A stretch of DNA of 64,000 nucleotides, from positions 1,846,181 to 1,910,180 of the forward strand of contig BCKK01000003.1 in the NCBI GenBank assembly GCA_001600615.1, in the 5' to 3' direction. The first letter of the stretch is position 1; each line of letters opens with the position of its first letter. This DNA comes from Dioszegia crocea (Eukaryota; Basidiomycota; Tremellomycetes; Tremellales; Bulleribasidiaceae). Shown here piece by piece: positions 37,380 through 52,624 of this stretch. Both the position numbers and the translations under genes were made by a program. The notes under the pieces were generated by a model. That model saw only the letters and a list, made by a program, of their open reading frames with translations, was not told where the DNA came from and made no database searches.

Positions 37380-39363
37380 CGTGAGTTTATCATTCTTATT
37401 CGCGGTGTGCAAGCTTCACTATCGCTGACACTCGTTCACAGCCGCCAATGGTCCCCAGCCGGAGATCGACTTGACGGAGGAGCCAGAATACGATCTCTTG
37501 GCCCAGAGTATAGCCTGAGGGCACCTGCACATGGTGGGCGTGAAGATGGATGGGTCTTTATACTGCAGGTGGAGCAACCTTGTGAGCAGGTGACTCTGAC
37601 ATTGTGGCAAGGGCAAGATGCTAATCTCCCAGCAGGCCCCATCACCTGCAACCTGAATACTCATTGGCCTCCAGCTAGTCACACGTCGTCGGACCATCTC
37701 AAAATCACTCAATAGCAAAAGCATAAGCTTACCGAGCTAGGGCACCGGCTGGCGGGAGCCGTGACCTAGTCTGTGTTGAGTGGCTTGATGTATGTTGATT
37801 GGACATAGATGCACATGTTGCTCTATCAGTCAGCGCGGCCAAATTTCGGCATGGGGTAGTCATGTCAGTAATCAAGAAAAAACTGGTAATCTCAACAGGG
37901 ATTTGGGCCGAGCTTTCCTCCTCAATATCTCAGCTTGCGGATCTTCAGGATTCCCTAGGCCTCATTACCTGTAATCAAGGCTGAGACGCATAACACGCTT
38001 ATAAACTCAGTTAAGAAAAGAAAACTTAACTGTGTATGGCACTGTGCTATAATTTGGTTATAGCCGCAGCGGTTCCTACAGAGCACTCACCAATGATCAG
38101 CTATCGAGGTGAAATGGGTAGATTGCCATTGATAGGTTTACCCGATGTAGTCCTGCGATCAAATCTCAGAATCCCGGTATAGCAAAGAGTTCTATGGTGA
38201 GATTTGAAGGAGAAGCGGAAGGGACAGACGATCGGAAGCGACGAGTTTGCGAACACGTTTCATGAGTTAGAGGGCGGTAATGTCTTCGATTATGAGCTCA
38301 CATTTGGAGAGCTCAAATTTAAGCTCGACTTGCAGTTCACAATCCCTCGACTGACTCAACCTACAGATAGGCAAAGCCTCCTTCCCTGCCCCTCAATCCA
38401 GTGTCGCTCGAGGCAACGATTCAGCTGACTGCAGAGCAGAGGATGCTTTCGGGAGAATCCGGAAAAAGAGTGTTCCGGCCGGCGGCTTGAGCTTCCTAGG
38501 AACTGGTAATAAAGCGTCTCGTGCCGCGTTACCTACCCAACTCCCAAGCCTGATATGATGCATGGATACTACACTTCGGAACTAATTCCTGATCTACCCG
38601 TTCGGACAAAGCTTTAGTGACAGTGGGCCGGCCTCGGGTTGGGCCAAGGTCGGTGGCAACTGAGAGTCAAAATGCTCTCCGCCCCGGCAAGTGTATTGTC
38701 TGGAGGTGGTTCTGCGCCCCTCCGTTCGTCTCGTCGCCCGCTTGTCCGGGATGCGATGTATCGACCCATGTGTCAGTGGATTGAGGCAGGCTGTTTAGTG
38801 GTGTACCTTGGCGTTGAGTCCCGGTTTGTGTATCCCTTGTGACAGATCCGCTTCGCTGTGTTATGACCTGCTGTCAGGGTTGAGGATCTGCCTGTTCGTC
38901 GGTATGCGTCGTGTAGGGAGGACTGGTTCCCGGGGGCCGAGAATGGGTACCCCAGCCTTCCTGAGTCGATTCTTCTCCTTGTCGTACTCTGTCCACAGGC
39001 CTGAACTTGTAAAGACGCAGAGTTCCGTGAGGTCCTGATAGAGCTGTTTGTCTCTTTCAACGTAGTTAAACTGGCCGGCAGCTCTCCCCGCCAATAAAAT
39101 CGACAGGCTGCTGTGCCACTTATGGGTGTGACGAAAGAGACAGCTGATGCTGACGTAAAAGCGGCTTCCGCTGACTCAGAACTGTTTGTACCGGGCCGAG
39201 GCTCCATTCGGGTCTAGACCAAACTAAGCAGGACTGACCGCCCCGCACTCCATCATACGCTGAGCATTGGCTGCTTCGGCTGCGGAAGGTTACCTATAGC
39301 ATCACTACTCACATCCTACTGTGTCCGCTTCGTCTGTCATCAAGTTCCAATTCGGGCCGGCGC
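37380..39363. other. gene-poor region upstream of the Zn2Cys6 gene
   Basis: Nearly 2 kb without a credible gene. It is locally AT-rich (37980-38060, with an AAGAAAAGAAAACTTAA tract), and only short, unrelated frames occur on both strands. It separates housekeeping-type genes from the glycoside cluster and may hold long regulatory DNA or decayed sequence. Confidence 0.45.
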
Positions 39364-41673
39364 ATGATGTACACTCAGGACCGCCCCAATGAGAATGGTC
39401 AAGCTTCAGCCAATCCTAAACCCGTGAGTCGATTATCAAATCCACCAATTTCTCTGTCGCCTTCATATCGCAAGCTCACGCTCAGGCTAAAAGAGCTCGC
39501 GTACGCGTGTCTGTTGCTTGCCTTGCATGTCGAACCCGGCGCTCCAAGTGCGATCTGATCGATCATCTGGGTTGCCATCGATGCAAGCAGCTGAAGACCA
39601 TCTGCTCGCTTCGGTCGTCAACAGTCCTCGACGATACCATGACGAGCGATCCGGAAGCTCGTATGTCTCTGACAGGTATGGATGTCATCCCTCCTGCAGA
39701 TTCTTCGAACCAGACCGTGGACCGAACTCGCCAACTTGAACTCGCAGTTGCATATCTCAGGGACAAGAGTGCGGAGGTATCATCTCCGCCGCAATTCGAC
39801 TACACGCAACGTTCTTTCACGCTTGGGTCTTCGTCAGGCAGCTTGGACCCGTCCATGGCTACTGGCGTTGAGCTCCCGACGACCGCGTCCAACGCGTTTC
39901 GACGCAGGATTATACGGTCGACACGCGGCGAAGTCAGGGACGGGAAGGGGGAGAGCGAGAGAGATGACACTTGGTTTCACCGGTGGGCAGATCCAGAGAC
40001 TTTCAGTCTGATACATCGCGGAATTCAAAGCAAGGCTGAAGAGGGACTGGGAGACCCAGTATCAGAAGGAGTGATCTCGGAAGGCCAAGCAGAGGCATAT
40101 TATCAGCTGTGAGTCTCGCGATCAATCATCGCTGACAGGCAGTTTTAAATTTCGCTTTGCCGCTGTGCATCCCCATCCCACCCTTCTCTTAATGCACACT
40201 GCCGTCCCCACTCATCCCTTTCTCCTGTCTGCTTCACTATACTACGCCATTCAGTGCGATCCATCTTTATCCCTTCTCAACAAAGCCCAGACACAGCACC
40301 TCGAGCTCATTCTCCTCAACAACCTGAATGCCTACCATTCGGGCTGTCGGCCCAGCGTTGAAGGGATCATGGCCGCATTCATACTTTCCTACCTTCCCGT
40401 CACTTCGTCCGAGATGGTGAAGCCCGATGCTTTCAGGATGATCGGTCTTGCATATAGTCAGGTGCGGGAGCTAGGTCAGTCGATCTTTCTGGATCGCCTC
40501 CTGCAGTATCTGGAGATAGGAACCCCGACTGAGCATCTGGAGTCACAGTTGAACGATGCGAGGGTTTTTATCAGTGTGATCAACCGCTCAGCTTGGTAAG
40601 CTGTGCCGCAGCATCGTCACTGTAGCACCACTGATCACCAGGTTTGCGCATAGTCGAGCGCCTTGGGCTAGTCTACCAGTCCTCATGGAAAACGCACAAC
40701 ACCGGATTCTGGCGGTCCTAAAGGAGCGAAACCTCGATTGCGCTTTGGACCGCCACCTCATCCTCGAGCAAGTGTGCCTCACCGTCCTGAACAATCACGC
40801 TCGGACCTGGCAGACCTTGCAAAGGAAGATATCGCCCGACATTGCCGATATCCACGAAGGCAATGCACTTGTTGAGTCATCCTTGCACCAACTGGAAGAC
40901 GTGATCATGTCACTAGACTCGTACCGGGGTAAGCTGCGCTTGCAAGTCACCGTCAAAACTGCTAACGTCTAGACATGCCGTCAGCGAGCTATCTACGTTG
41001 CCATGTCATATACTGCATGTGGTGGGTTACGGTTCGCAACGTCTGGTCGATCTACCGACTGCCATTTCCAATATTCGTCAGCAACGTCTACGAATCATGG
41101 CTCGATGCCATGCGACTGGCTGCAAAGGCGGCCAGCCGCATGCTGGTCGAATGTCTACGGTCGTCTTGGAAACTCGGCTGTCTACCCAGTGCCATCGGTA
41201 ATGCCATCGTCCTATGCTTTGCTGCCATCGCCACTGCGACCATACACCTACAACACTACAATAGGCAGATCCCACCCGAGCTGGATATCTCCGACACTCT
41301 CGTAGGAATCAGGCGAATCGTGGCTTCCTCTGGCTTCGAGCTTGATCAGCTGTTATCACGCACGCGCGGGAAACTCGACGAGTACCGCAGCCAACTTGCA
41401 CTCCAGCGTGATATGGCAGCATCGGATCATCAGGTCGATCAGTATATTGGTCAGCAATACAGCATGCCAAGCGCAACATCCGATCGAGCTGGGTTTGGGG
41501 CCGGGCTAGGAGGTGACGCTGGAGAGAGAGAGAGGAACCTCAATTTCGCCGGGTTGGGAGATGCTGCTGCGTCTTCAAATCTCGAATTTGATCACCTATT
41601 CTCGGGCCTGGAGGGGTGGTGGAGTTGGCCTGTAGGGCCGGTCGATAGTGGTGATCTATGGCCCCCCGAGTAA
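39364..41673 (+). CDS. Zn2Cys6 fungal transcription factor
   Basis: Five exons (39364-39423, 39486-40108, 40143-40595, 40642-40928, 40973-41673) give 707 residues. The binuclear cluster has Cys at 32, 35, 42, 50, 53 and 60 in a CX2CX6CX7CX2CX6C arrangement, preceded by a basic AKRARVR stretch; intron 1 falls just before it. A Leu-rich segment (QLELAVAYLRDK) follows the cluster and could be the dimerisation coil. The rest is a helical fungal-specific regulatory domain, ending in an acidic/aromatic tail (LEGWWSWPVGPVDSG) that could activate transcription. It is the only regulator next to the GH78-transporter-GH1-GH43 group, so I infer it controls them; factors of this class usually bind paired CGG triplets. 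Confidence 0.9.
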
Positions 41674-42970
41674 TCATTGTTATGCTGTCAAATAGTCTCG
41701 ACATTATTGGCTTTTGGTGAGTACGAGTCCATTTATATTCAGCAGTCAGGCTTTCTATGGCCGAAAAAAGCTTGACTATGGCAGGAGCGGAACGGGACCT
41801 ACCTGAGACGAACTTGGAGCCAATGACACCGCTATTCACCTACGTCCCGTTTCCGTGATTGCCAAATCGGTAGAAGGCACTGTGCAGCTGCACCAGCGCA
41901 GTAGCTTGCGGCTTCCAAACCTCTTGTCGGAACAACTCCGCCTCTAGCAGTCTAGTGCATAGATCATGAAATTCGGTCTCATGATGCGTATTTCCTTTTT
42001 GAAGTAGAAGTCGAAGCGACCCGTGAAGTTCTTGATCGACTTGAGTTCTCGGTCGTGCAATCAAATGATACAATAGGCGTGTGGCTCTTCAATATACCGG
42101 TCTCTTAACATGCGAAGGTACAGCTGTCTACTAAGAGCGCACCCAAAGATAGGTAGCAAGCGTTGCTCACAATGGCATGTAGGTCTGCATCCTCCTTGTC
42201 CTCAATGCTGCCCTCCGATAGATGTCGGCGGTGGAATGACGTCTTTGCCAAGTAGCTATCTAGCTCTGGCGGGGCGTCATACGACGTTATGGCCGTTGCG
42301 CTGCGGCTGAGGGAAATGAGGTATGTATGTGGTCGCTAGATGGATACGAGGCGTCGATCCACTGTGTTCCAGTGTCGATGAATGTTGGACCATATCTTCG
42401 CCACACACGTGTGTAGTCCACACACTATCAGGCCCGAACGCGAGTCAGATCGGTGAGAGTAATGAGAGTAAAAGTACTAGTGACAAGACGGGTCTCAGGT
42501 CTCCACAGGTTGGCGATGCACGTCAAGCTGATGTGATGTTGCTTAAGTCTTTATATTGTCTCCCTCGTCGGGCTTACAATTGTAGGCCTAATATTCCATG
42601 TGATAAGCTGTCGGTGTCAGCAGGTATGACTAGTCGTTAGTGGGGTTTTGAGCACTGAGCAGTGTAATTTGCCGCAAGACGACTGACAGGCCTATATGGG
42701 ATGTGTGGGTGGAAGGGGGCAGGCCCTTCCCGTGCGAGAATCCATCGACCATATGACCTGGAAGGTCGACTCAATGCAGGTACAATATGCTAGGATGGTA
42801 GGCTCGAGCCTGCCGGTCGCGGGCTGAATGAATTCAGATGGATTTCGAAGAGACTATTTATTATGAGATAGCCGCTGGGCGGGCCATGCCAGGATGCTAG
42901 AGCTCACGGAGTCGGCCTGGCTTAGGATTAATCGATCCCGCATCAAGCGACCTACGCACAAAGCTCAATG
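41674..42970. other. convergent intergenic region
   Basis: About 1.3 kb between the 3' ends of the transcription factor and GH78 genes. It holds only short frames. I saw no tRNA-like A/B boxes and no repeat longer than a few units. Confidence 0.4.
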
Positions 42971-45589
42971 CTACAGAACAACCTCATCTACTAACTGGGG
43001 ACGAAGTGGCGGAGGCTGCAGCACCTTTGGTGGCCAGGTTGTGTCCGCTGTATATTTTACGACAAATGTCCTCTTCCCACTCCCTACTTCCTCGCCCGTG
43101 CCGTCTGGAAGTTCGACACGCGCTGTGGTGTTTGGCGGGACCTCGATGACAACCTCCAGATCTTCACCCTTGATCGCCCAGACCACAGAATAAAGCCCGT
43201 ACGGGCTGAGATGGCTGACTCGGGCCGATGTTACTGTCCCGCCAGGACGAGGGCGTATCAACGCCCTCTTCCAGCCGCTTTCCATTAACGACAGACCTCC
43301 AACCGTCTCGTATAGGAACTGGGAGACAGAACCAAGAGCGTAGTGATTGAAGCTCGTCATCTCGCCCGGATTGATAGTGCCGTCCGGCAGCATCGAGTTC
43401 CATCGTTCCCAGATGGTGGTGGCTCCCATTGATATCGGGTAGAGGATAGAGGGACATTGTTTCTCCTGGAACATCCGATAGGCTGTGGGGAGTAGATTGT
43501 GTTCCGCGAGGGCAGGGAGGATGACAGGAGTTCCGGCGAATCCCGTCCGAATCTTGAAAGCCCGCCGACGAATATGCCAGTCGAGTCGAGCAGCCGCCTT
43601 TTCTGGATGATGGGTAAGATTAAACCGGAGGACGAGAGCGAGTGTGGTCTGAGTATCCGACATGACATTGCCGCTGGGGGTAAGGTATTCGTGCTGAAAA
43701 GCCGTTCGAAGCCGTTCGTATTCGGACTTAAACCGGGATGCTTCAGGCAGACCAAGTATAGTCGCCACACGGGCAACAACTGATGTTGTGTATACGAGGA
43801 AGCAATTGGCGACTAGCACAGTATCGCTAGTGCTATCATCAGGTACATCCTCCGGCGCCGTAGGATCCAGCCAATCACCGAGCTGCTGGGTGGAGGGGTC
43901 CCACAGCCCAGTCTGAGGTTCCCGTGTCACACCTCGTTCCAGCCAGTCGACCATGCTTTCCCACTGGTCGCGCAGGATCCGCACATCCCCAAACGCATCG
44001 TAGAGAGCTTGTGGTGCGAGAGCTGTGACATCGCCCCAGATGGCGAAATTCTTTGGCTTACTGCTGAGGACGTTGGGTACTACCAAAGGAGGGACTCCAT
44101 CGTGCTCAGCCTGCTCGATACGAAGATCCTCCAGCCAGTTGCCGAGAAGACCGCAGGTTTGGTACAGATAACTTGCAGTGGGGGCGAAGACCTGTATATC
44201 AGCATGGTAGATCCAGACCACAGAGGTCTTGAGAGGGCTCACCTGCAGGTCACCGGTCCAACCGAGTCTCTCGTCTCGCTGCGGACAATCGGTAGGCACC
44301 GAGACGAAATTTCCCCTCAATCCCCAAAGCGTGTTCTCGTGGAACCGCCTCATTCCTCGGTGCGAGCAATCAAAATCCCCAAGACGCTCCATGTCCGAGT
44401 AAATTGCCACCGCCTCGATGGAATCGAGAGTAATGCCCGCCCAGCCATCTACCTCGGCGTATCGGAAACCATGGAAAGTGAATACTGGCTCCCATCCGGC
44501 CTTTCCGCCCTTGACCGAGTCGGAGCACGCCGCGTAACGCAGCGGTCTGGTCCCAAGCTCGCCATGCTCAAGGACCTCCGCGTGGCGAAGTGAAATGGTG
44601 CCTGGGGGTGGGTTTTGCAGAAATCTGACCCAGCCTACTAGGTTCTGCCCAAAGTCGATAATAGTTTTACCAGATGGGGTGATTATCAAATCGAGGGCTG
44701 GGAGGATCTCCTGTCGCCGAACGGGAGGCGCCTCGGGGGCAATGAAGGAAATGTTGGGCCGAGGCAGTGTACGTGCCGGATTCCAGCCGAGCAGGGAACA
44801 CGTGTAGTCAACATGCTCCCCATCGTAAATCTCAGACGAAACGAGAGCTCCGTATGCTGATTCCCAGCCCATCTCGCCTGTCTTAGCCACGATCTGGCCA
44901 TCCACTTCGAGTTGCAGGATAAGGCCCAAATCCGTCCCGTATATGTTCCGCTTTCCTCCAGCGAATCCCAATCGCCCACAGTACCATCCTTCTCCGACGT
45001 CCGCCGTAATCACGTTTTCTCCATTGATGATCTCCGATGAGACGTCAAAACACTGGTAGTGCAGGCGATGATTGTAGCTTTGCCAGCCAGGAGCCAGCAC
45101 ATGGTCACCAATGTGCTGGTCATTGAGACGCACACGATACAAGCCCAACGCAGTGATGTAGAGGCGGGCCCGGCCGGTACGTGTGAGAAAAGTCTTGCGA
45201 AGGAGGAAGGGGCGACGTGTTTGATCGTGCGGCTGCTCCTCGGCGGTGGACACAGAGGATGACCAGTCACTGGGGTTTAAGAGGGCGACCTCCAGGTTGA
45301 GACTCGCCCAGCTGGTCAACTGACCGGTGGTTGAGTTTGCTCGTACCGATATCGTTGCCCTTTCTCGCGCACGGAGCGGAGTCGAGGGCCAAGGAACGAG
45401 TATCGAAGCCGAGGTCTCCGCCCAGCTTTCTTCTTCTCCGCCCTCTCTATGTATCCTTATTTGATATGACTTCTGCACCCAGTCCTTCGCGTCCCCGCTG
45501 AAACTCCAACTGATTCGCGGTGACGAATGCTGAATGCCAAATGGCGAGCTGTAGCGCTCCAGGGAGAGCTTCGCAATTTCACATGCCAT
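42971..45589 (-). CDS. alpha-L-rhamnosidase, GH78
   Basis: The enzyme hydrolyses terminal alpha-L-rhamnose from glycosides. The frame is open for 872 codons, but a 51-nt intron (44192-44242, GTGAGC...ATACAG) is read through. Removing it joins GDLQ to VFAPTA exactly as in other GH78 enzymes and gives 855 residues. An N-terminal beta-sandwich (~1-130) is followed by the carbohydrate-binding domain (LYITALGLYRVRLND). Then come the hallmark CPQRDERLGWTGD at residues 435-447 in the (alpha/alpha)6 barrel, YPISMGATTIWERW and the C-terminal sandwich. It starts MACEIAKLSLERY, with no signal peptide, so it should act inside the cell. It is divergent from the sugar transporter and shares its 616-bp promoter region. 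One intron in 2.6 kb is few for this genome. Confidence 0.93.
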   Translation of the reverse strand: MACEIAKLSLERYSSPFGIQHSSPRISWSFSGDAKDWVQKSYQIRIHREGGEEESWAETSASILVPWPSTPLRARERATISVRANSTTGQLTSWASLNLEVALLNPSDWSSSVSTAEEQPHDQTRRPFLLRKTFLTRTGRARLYITALGLYRVRLNDQHIGDHVLAPGWQSYNHRLHYQCFDVSSEIINGENVITADVGEGWYCGRLGFAGGKRNIYGTDLGLILQLEVDGQIVAKTGEMGWESAYGALVSSEIYDGEHVDYTCSLLGWNPARTLPRPNISFIAPEAPPVRRQEILPALDLIITPSGKTIIDFGQNLVGWVRFLQNPPPGTISLRHAEVLEHGELGTRPLRYAACSDSVKGGKAGWEPVFTFHGFRYAEVDGWAGITLDSIEAVAIYSDMERLGDFDCSHRGMRRFHENTLWGLRGNFVSVPTDCPQRDERLGWTGDLQVSPLKTSVVWIYHADIQVFAPTASYLYQTCGLLGNWLEDLRIEQAEHDGVPPLVVPNVLSSKPKNFAIWGDVTALAPQALYDAFGDVRILRDQWESMVDWLERGVTREPQTGLWDPSTQQLGDWLDPTAPEDVPDDSTSDTVLVANCFLVYTTSVVARVATILGLPEASRFKSEYERLRTAFQHEYLTPSGNVMSDTQTTLALVLRFNLTHHPEKAAARLDWHIRRRAFKIRTGFAGTPVILPALAEHNLLPTAYRMFQEKQCPSILYPISMGATTIWERWNSMLPDGTINPGEMTSFNHYALGSVSQFLYETVGGLSLMESGWKRALIRPRPGGTVTSARVSHLSPYGLYSVVWAIKGEDLEVVIEVPPNTTARVELPDGTGEEVGSGKRTFVVKYTADTTWPPKVLQPPPLRPQLVDEVVL

Positions 45590-45996
45590 GATGTTCGATT
45601 ACTCCGTGAAGACTGAATCAACCAATGTTGAAAAAGAGTTGAAAAAGACAAAGTATGGCCGTAGCTTCCCTGTGGTAAATTTCAGCTCACAGCTGTAGTA
45701 GTAGGAGGGGTGCAGCTGCTCACTGGACCACGAAGGGCAAATAGCGAATGAGACTGAGAGCGATTGCTCAAGCAAGCAAAGCAGCGCGCAACGGGACATA
45801 CATATACCGCACGTGATAACGTCTCTCGGCAAATCTTTTAAGCCTTCCTCTGGTGAACGGTGTATCTGCTTCCGATTCTCCCGGGGAAGGCCGCTATCTC
45901 CTGAGGGCCCTGCGGCGCATCCGAGCGAATGTCGGAACGATTGGCCAGCGATTTGAGAGGATGGGCCGGGGAAAACTCGGGCGAACACATTGATCC

Positions 45997-46005
45997 CCTG
46001 CGGAG
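45997..46005 (+). promoter_or_regulatory. CCTGCGGAG element, copy 1
   Basis: A nine-base CGG-containing match to the element at 46063 and 49639. It could bind the Zn2Cys6 factor; this is inference from three occurrences in cluster promoters. Confidence 0.3.
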
Positions 46006-46062
46006 CTGCTTAGCAAGACTGGCGAGGACAATGCTTCGCTACTTTAATGCCCCTCCGAAGCA

Positions 46063-46078
46063 CCTGCGGGGTTTCCTG
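46063..46078 (+). promoter_or_regulatory. CCTGCGGGGTTTCCTG element, copy 2
   Basis: Fourteen of 16 bases match the GH1-upstream element at 49639 (CCTGCGGAGATTCCTG). It lies 129 bp before the transporter ATG. Confidence 0.4.
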
Positions 46079-46152
46079 TTCATTCCTGCGACCCCGCGTC
46101 GGGCCCAGTCCCGGTTGCCCCGAGCCCCGTGATCCCACCACCGTCTAGGCAC

Positions 46153-46160
46153 ATATAAAT
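46153..46160 (+). promoter_or_regulatory. TATA box of MFS transporter
   Basis: ATATAAAT lies 47-54 bp before the ATG at 46207, consistent with an inducible promoter. Confidence 0.5.
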
Positions 46161-46206
46161 ATGATGCATATCGAGCACTTCCAGGTCTCATCCTCATCTA
46201 CACGCC

Positions 46207-48208
46207 ATGTCCGCTTCAAAGGTCACAGCAACCCTCGCAGAACAGGATTATCACCTCCAGGAGATGGAAAAAACAGATATCATCGAAGATGAGAACGTCA
46301 AGATTCACGACGGACTCGCCGATCTATCCGCCCTAGAACTGGAATCCAGATTTGCCCATCTCAACCGTAAAGAGACCATCCGCACTTTTTGGAAGGTCAC
46401 CTTATATGCCTGCATGGTAGGGCTAGGAGCTTTATTCGATGGCTATGCTATTGTTGGTGCGTTACACCCTACGAGTCGACGATGCGATCTGACTGATTTC
46501 AGTTCCTGGCTCTATTGTCGCAAACACCGGTTTCATTGCTACGTTCGGCACACTGAAGAACGCGGCGGGAAATACTGTCATGGATGCTCAGGTTGTTGGC
46601 GGATGGGGTGGGGTACAGTCCGGTGGCCAGATCTTCGCCATGTGGACTGGGCCATTTATCGCGGATAGGTTCGGCAGAAGGGCGGTCATGTACCTCGTCT
46701 GCATCATCGTCGCTGCTGCTATAGCGGTCGAGTGTGTCACCAGCTCATACCAAGTGTATTTCATCGCTCGGCTTCTCAGCGGTATGGCAGTTGGATACAT
46801 CCAGGGGGGTGTTCCCGTCTTCATCTCGGAGCTCTCGTGAGTTAGCCTTCCGCTTATGACATCCTTTAGGGGAAAGCATTGATGCGTAGCCAACCACAGA
46901 TTCGAGGAGCCATGCTGGCGATGTATTCCGTCATGTATGGTATCGGAGGTTTGGGCGGGTCCAGTGCCCTGAAGATAGTCAGCAATATGGGCCCCGATAA
47001 ATTCCGCCATGCGTTTTACTCGCAGCTGGTTTTCCTCGGGCTTTTCCTGCCTGTCATTCCCTTTCTGCCAGAGACACCTTGTACGTTATAATCAATTCAA
47101 GCTGTTTCAGGAGTGGGCAGCGCTTATCTGCTTGGACAACGCTTATCTACTAGGGTATTATGCAAGGAAGCATCAGGATGTCGAGGCCAAAAAAGTAATG
47201 AGGAAACTCTATGGTGGAGTAGAAGGTTTCGATATCGACTACGAGTATGCGGTCATCCAACAGAACGTCAGTCACTCGGAAGCCCTTCAGGCCCTCCAGA
47301 AGGATTCGACACTCAAGCAGATTTTTGTTGGGACCAACGGGTAAGATTTATTATTTCTCGATCCTGCCAGTATCAGCTGATGCGGTGCAGTCGACGAACT
47401 TTTGTATCCTGGATTTGTGCGGTTTTCGGAAGTTTCTGCGGTCTTTCGCTCGTGTTCCAGTACAACACCTTCTTCTTCCAACTCGCAGGCCTGGCCGATC
47501 CCTTCCTCGCGTCATTGATAATCAAACTCATCACGCTTGTGATGACTTTCGCATCTTTCTGGACAGTCGAGATATTCGGTCGCAGAAAGTCGTTGATGAC
47601 TGGAGGAACAATCTGCGCCTTCATGATGCTGGTTCTGGGTGTACTCGGAGCTACCAATACTACCAACAGTGGCACCGCGATGGTGGCGCTTTTCTGCATC
47701 CACGATGCTGCATTCTCGATTTTTATTGCCCCGCTAGGTCAGCAACTCTCATTATAAACTACAGTGGGCGCTAAAGTCTCAGGTTGGTCGTACGCTGCTG
47801 AAACACCCACTCCTCGTCTTCGCGCAAAGACAGCGGGTTTTGTCGCGGGAGCGGCGGCTGCCTTCGGCCTGCTTTTCAACTATACTACCCCCCTCATGAT
47901 CACCGCGCCGGCAAATTGGGGTCTGAAGATCGGGTGAGTGGACTGAAAATGTTGGCGCAGGGTCTCGCTGACGGTATAGATTTTTCTGGTTCTCTACGAC
48001 CTGTGTGATGCTTGTCGTTATCTACTTCCTCCTTCCTGAAACCAAGGGGTGCGATATTCCTTGTCAGACTGACTGTCTTTTTCGGGATGTGCTGACGCGC
48101 AGGCGTACTTTCAACGAGCTTGACGAGCTGTTCGAACGGAAAATTCCCGCCCGAGAATTTGCAACCACCAGGACGGCCGCTGACGAGAAACGAGAGAGTC
48201 ACGCCTAG
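46207..48208 (+). CDS. MFS sugar transporter
   Basis: Eight exons (46207-46456, 46503-46836, 46890-47080, 47154-47340, 47391-47737, 47783-47933, 47980-48048, 48103-48208) give 544 residues. The frame carries the sugar-porter signatures: FDGYAIV in TM1, DRFGRRAVM in the loop 2-3, a mid-loop WYYARKH (W completed across intron 3), IFGRRKS in loop 8-9, and LPETKG after TM12, split by the last intron. Twelve membrane helices are expected with both ends in the cytosol. It probably imports a hexose, disaccharide or glycoside by proton symport at the plasma membrane. Divergence from GH78 and closeness to GH1 and GH43 suggest its cargo is a rhamnose-containing glycoside; that is inference. Confidence 0.9.
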
Positions 48209-51775
<3,567 letters not shown>

Positions 51776-52624
51776 ACCAGTGGCGCGATGTCTAATATCC
51801 CTGCGAATGCAAAGGACTTCAATAAGCGCCTGTGAGACTTGTAGCCGCGTAATTGAAATGCTCTCGGTAGATGCAGGTAGAGCTAGCTTGTGGGTGTCCA
51901 AGTGGTGGTATGAAGAATGTGGAAGGGTGTAGGTCGGCATCCTGTAGTGTGAGTCACGAGCAGCTGCCGAGTGACCTTAACAGGAAGCCCGTTCCCCCCG
52001 TCCGTAAAGAGTTTGACGAGCGGTTACCAACAGGAGACCTGGTGAGTTGACTGAACACCACTTGGGATAATCTTGGGTTACCACTCTGATTAGCGAGACT
52101 GCTGTATCGGGGGAACCGGACCAGGAATGCACAAGAAAGATGAGAGAAAGATGCCTAAGTTTAGAACGAATACGGACGAGAGCGACCGAAGTACAAGTCG
52201 GAGATAAGCTGAAGCCGACATCTACCATCCTAAATAGCAAATCTCGCATATGTCATATGCTAGCGTTTGGCGGATATAGCTTGGGTGTTGCGCTGTATCT
52301 ATCGACCGACTGGCTAACCGATCTTCCGAACTCTATACTCGGTCGCGGCACAAAGCCAAGGTGTCGAAAGCGATCTTCAAGGCACGCCGTGACCATTGGA
52401 GAAGGTTCCGTCGGAAGATTCAGCCGACGACCCTCAGGAGTTAAGATCGATACTCGTATGCAACGCCCATATCGGCCGAGTTTAACCCGTCTGTCAAGGC
52501 TGGCGGAAGGTGCAGTCAGAAATCTCTGTTTCCGAATCGTTCTCTTTGACACAGATACACTACCGCATTGCGAATGCTGTTCCGATGATCTCACACCGAT
52601 AGCGGTACACCCATCATCGTAGAC
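51776..52624. other. intergenic between GH1 and GH43
   Basis: About 850 bp. A 160-codon plus-strand frame (52140-52622) ends at the GH43 start, but its composition is Arg/Ser-rich and random. The right part is the GH43 promoter with the palindrome at 52409. Confidence 0.45.
52409..52429. promoter_or_regulatory. CGTCGG-N9-CCGACG inverted repeat
   Basis: Perfect 6-bp arms separated by 9 bp form a CGG-N9-CCG palindrome 196 bp before the GH43 ATG. Inverted CGG/CCG pairs are typical sites for Zn2Cys6 dimers. Confidence 0.4.

Larger units (their letters stand above)
45590..46206. promoter_or_regulatory. shared divergent promoter of GH78 and MFS transporter
   Basis: Both genes start outwards from this 616-bp interval, which suggests co-regulation. 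It contains two CCTGCGGRG elements, one of which (46063) matches a site before the GH1 gene, and a TATA box on the transporter side. Confidence 0.6.

Noticed and set aside
52140..52622. 160-codon plus-strand frame just before GH43
   Set aside because: Composition is random (many Arg, Ser, Thr; no domain) and it ends at the GH43 start; it is promoter DNA.
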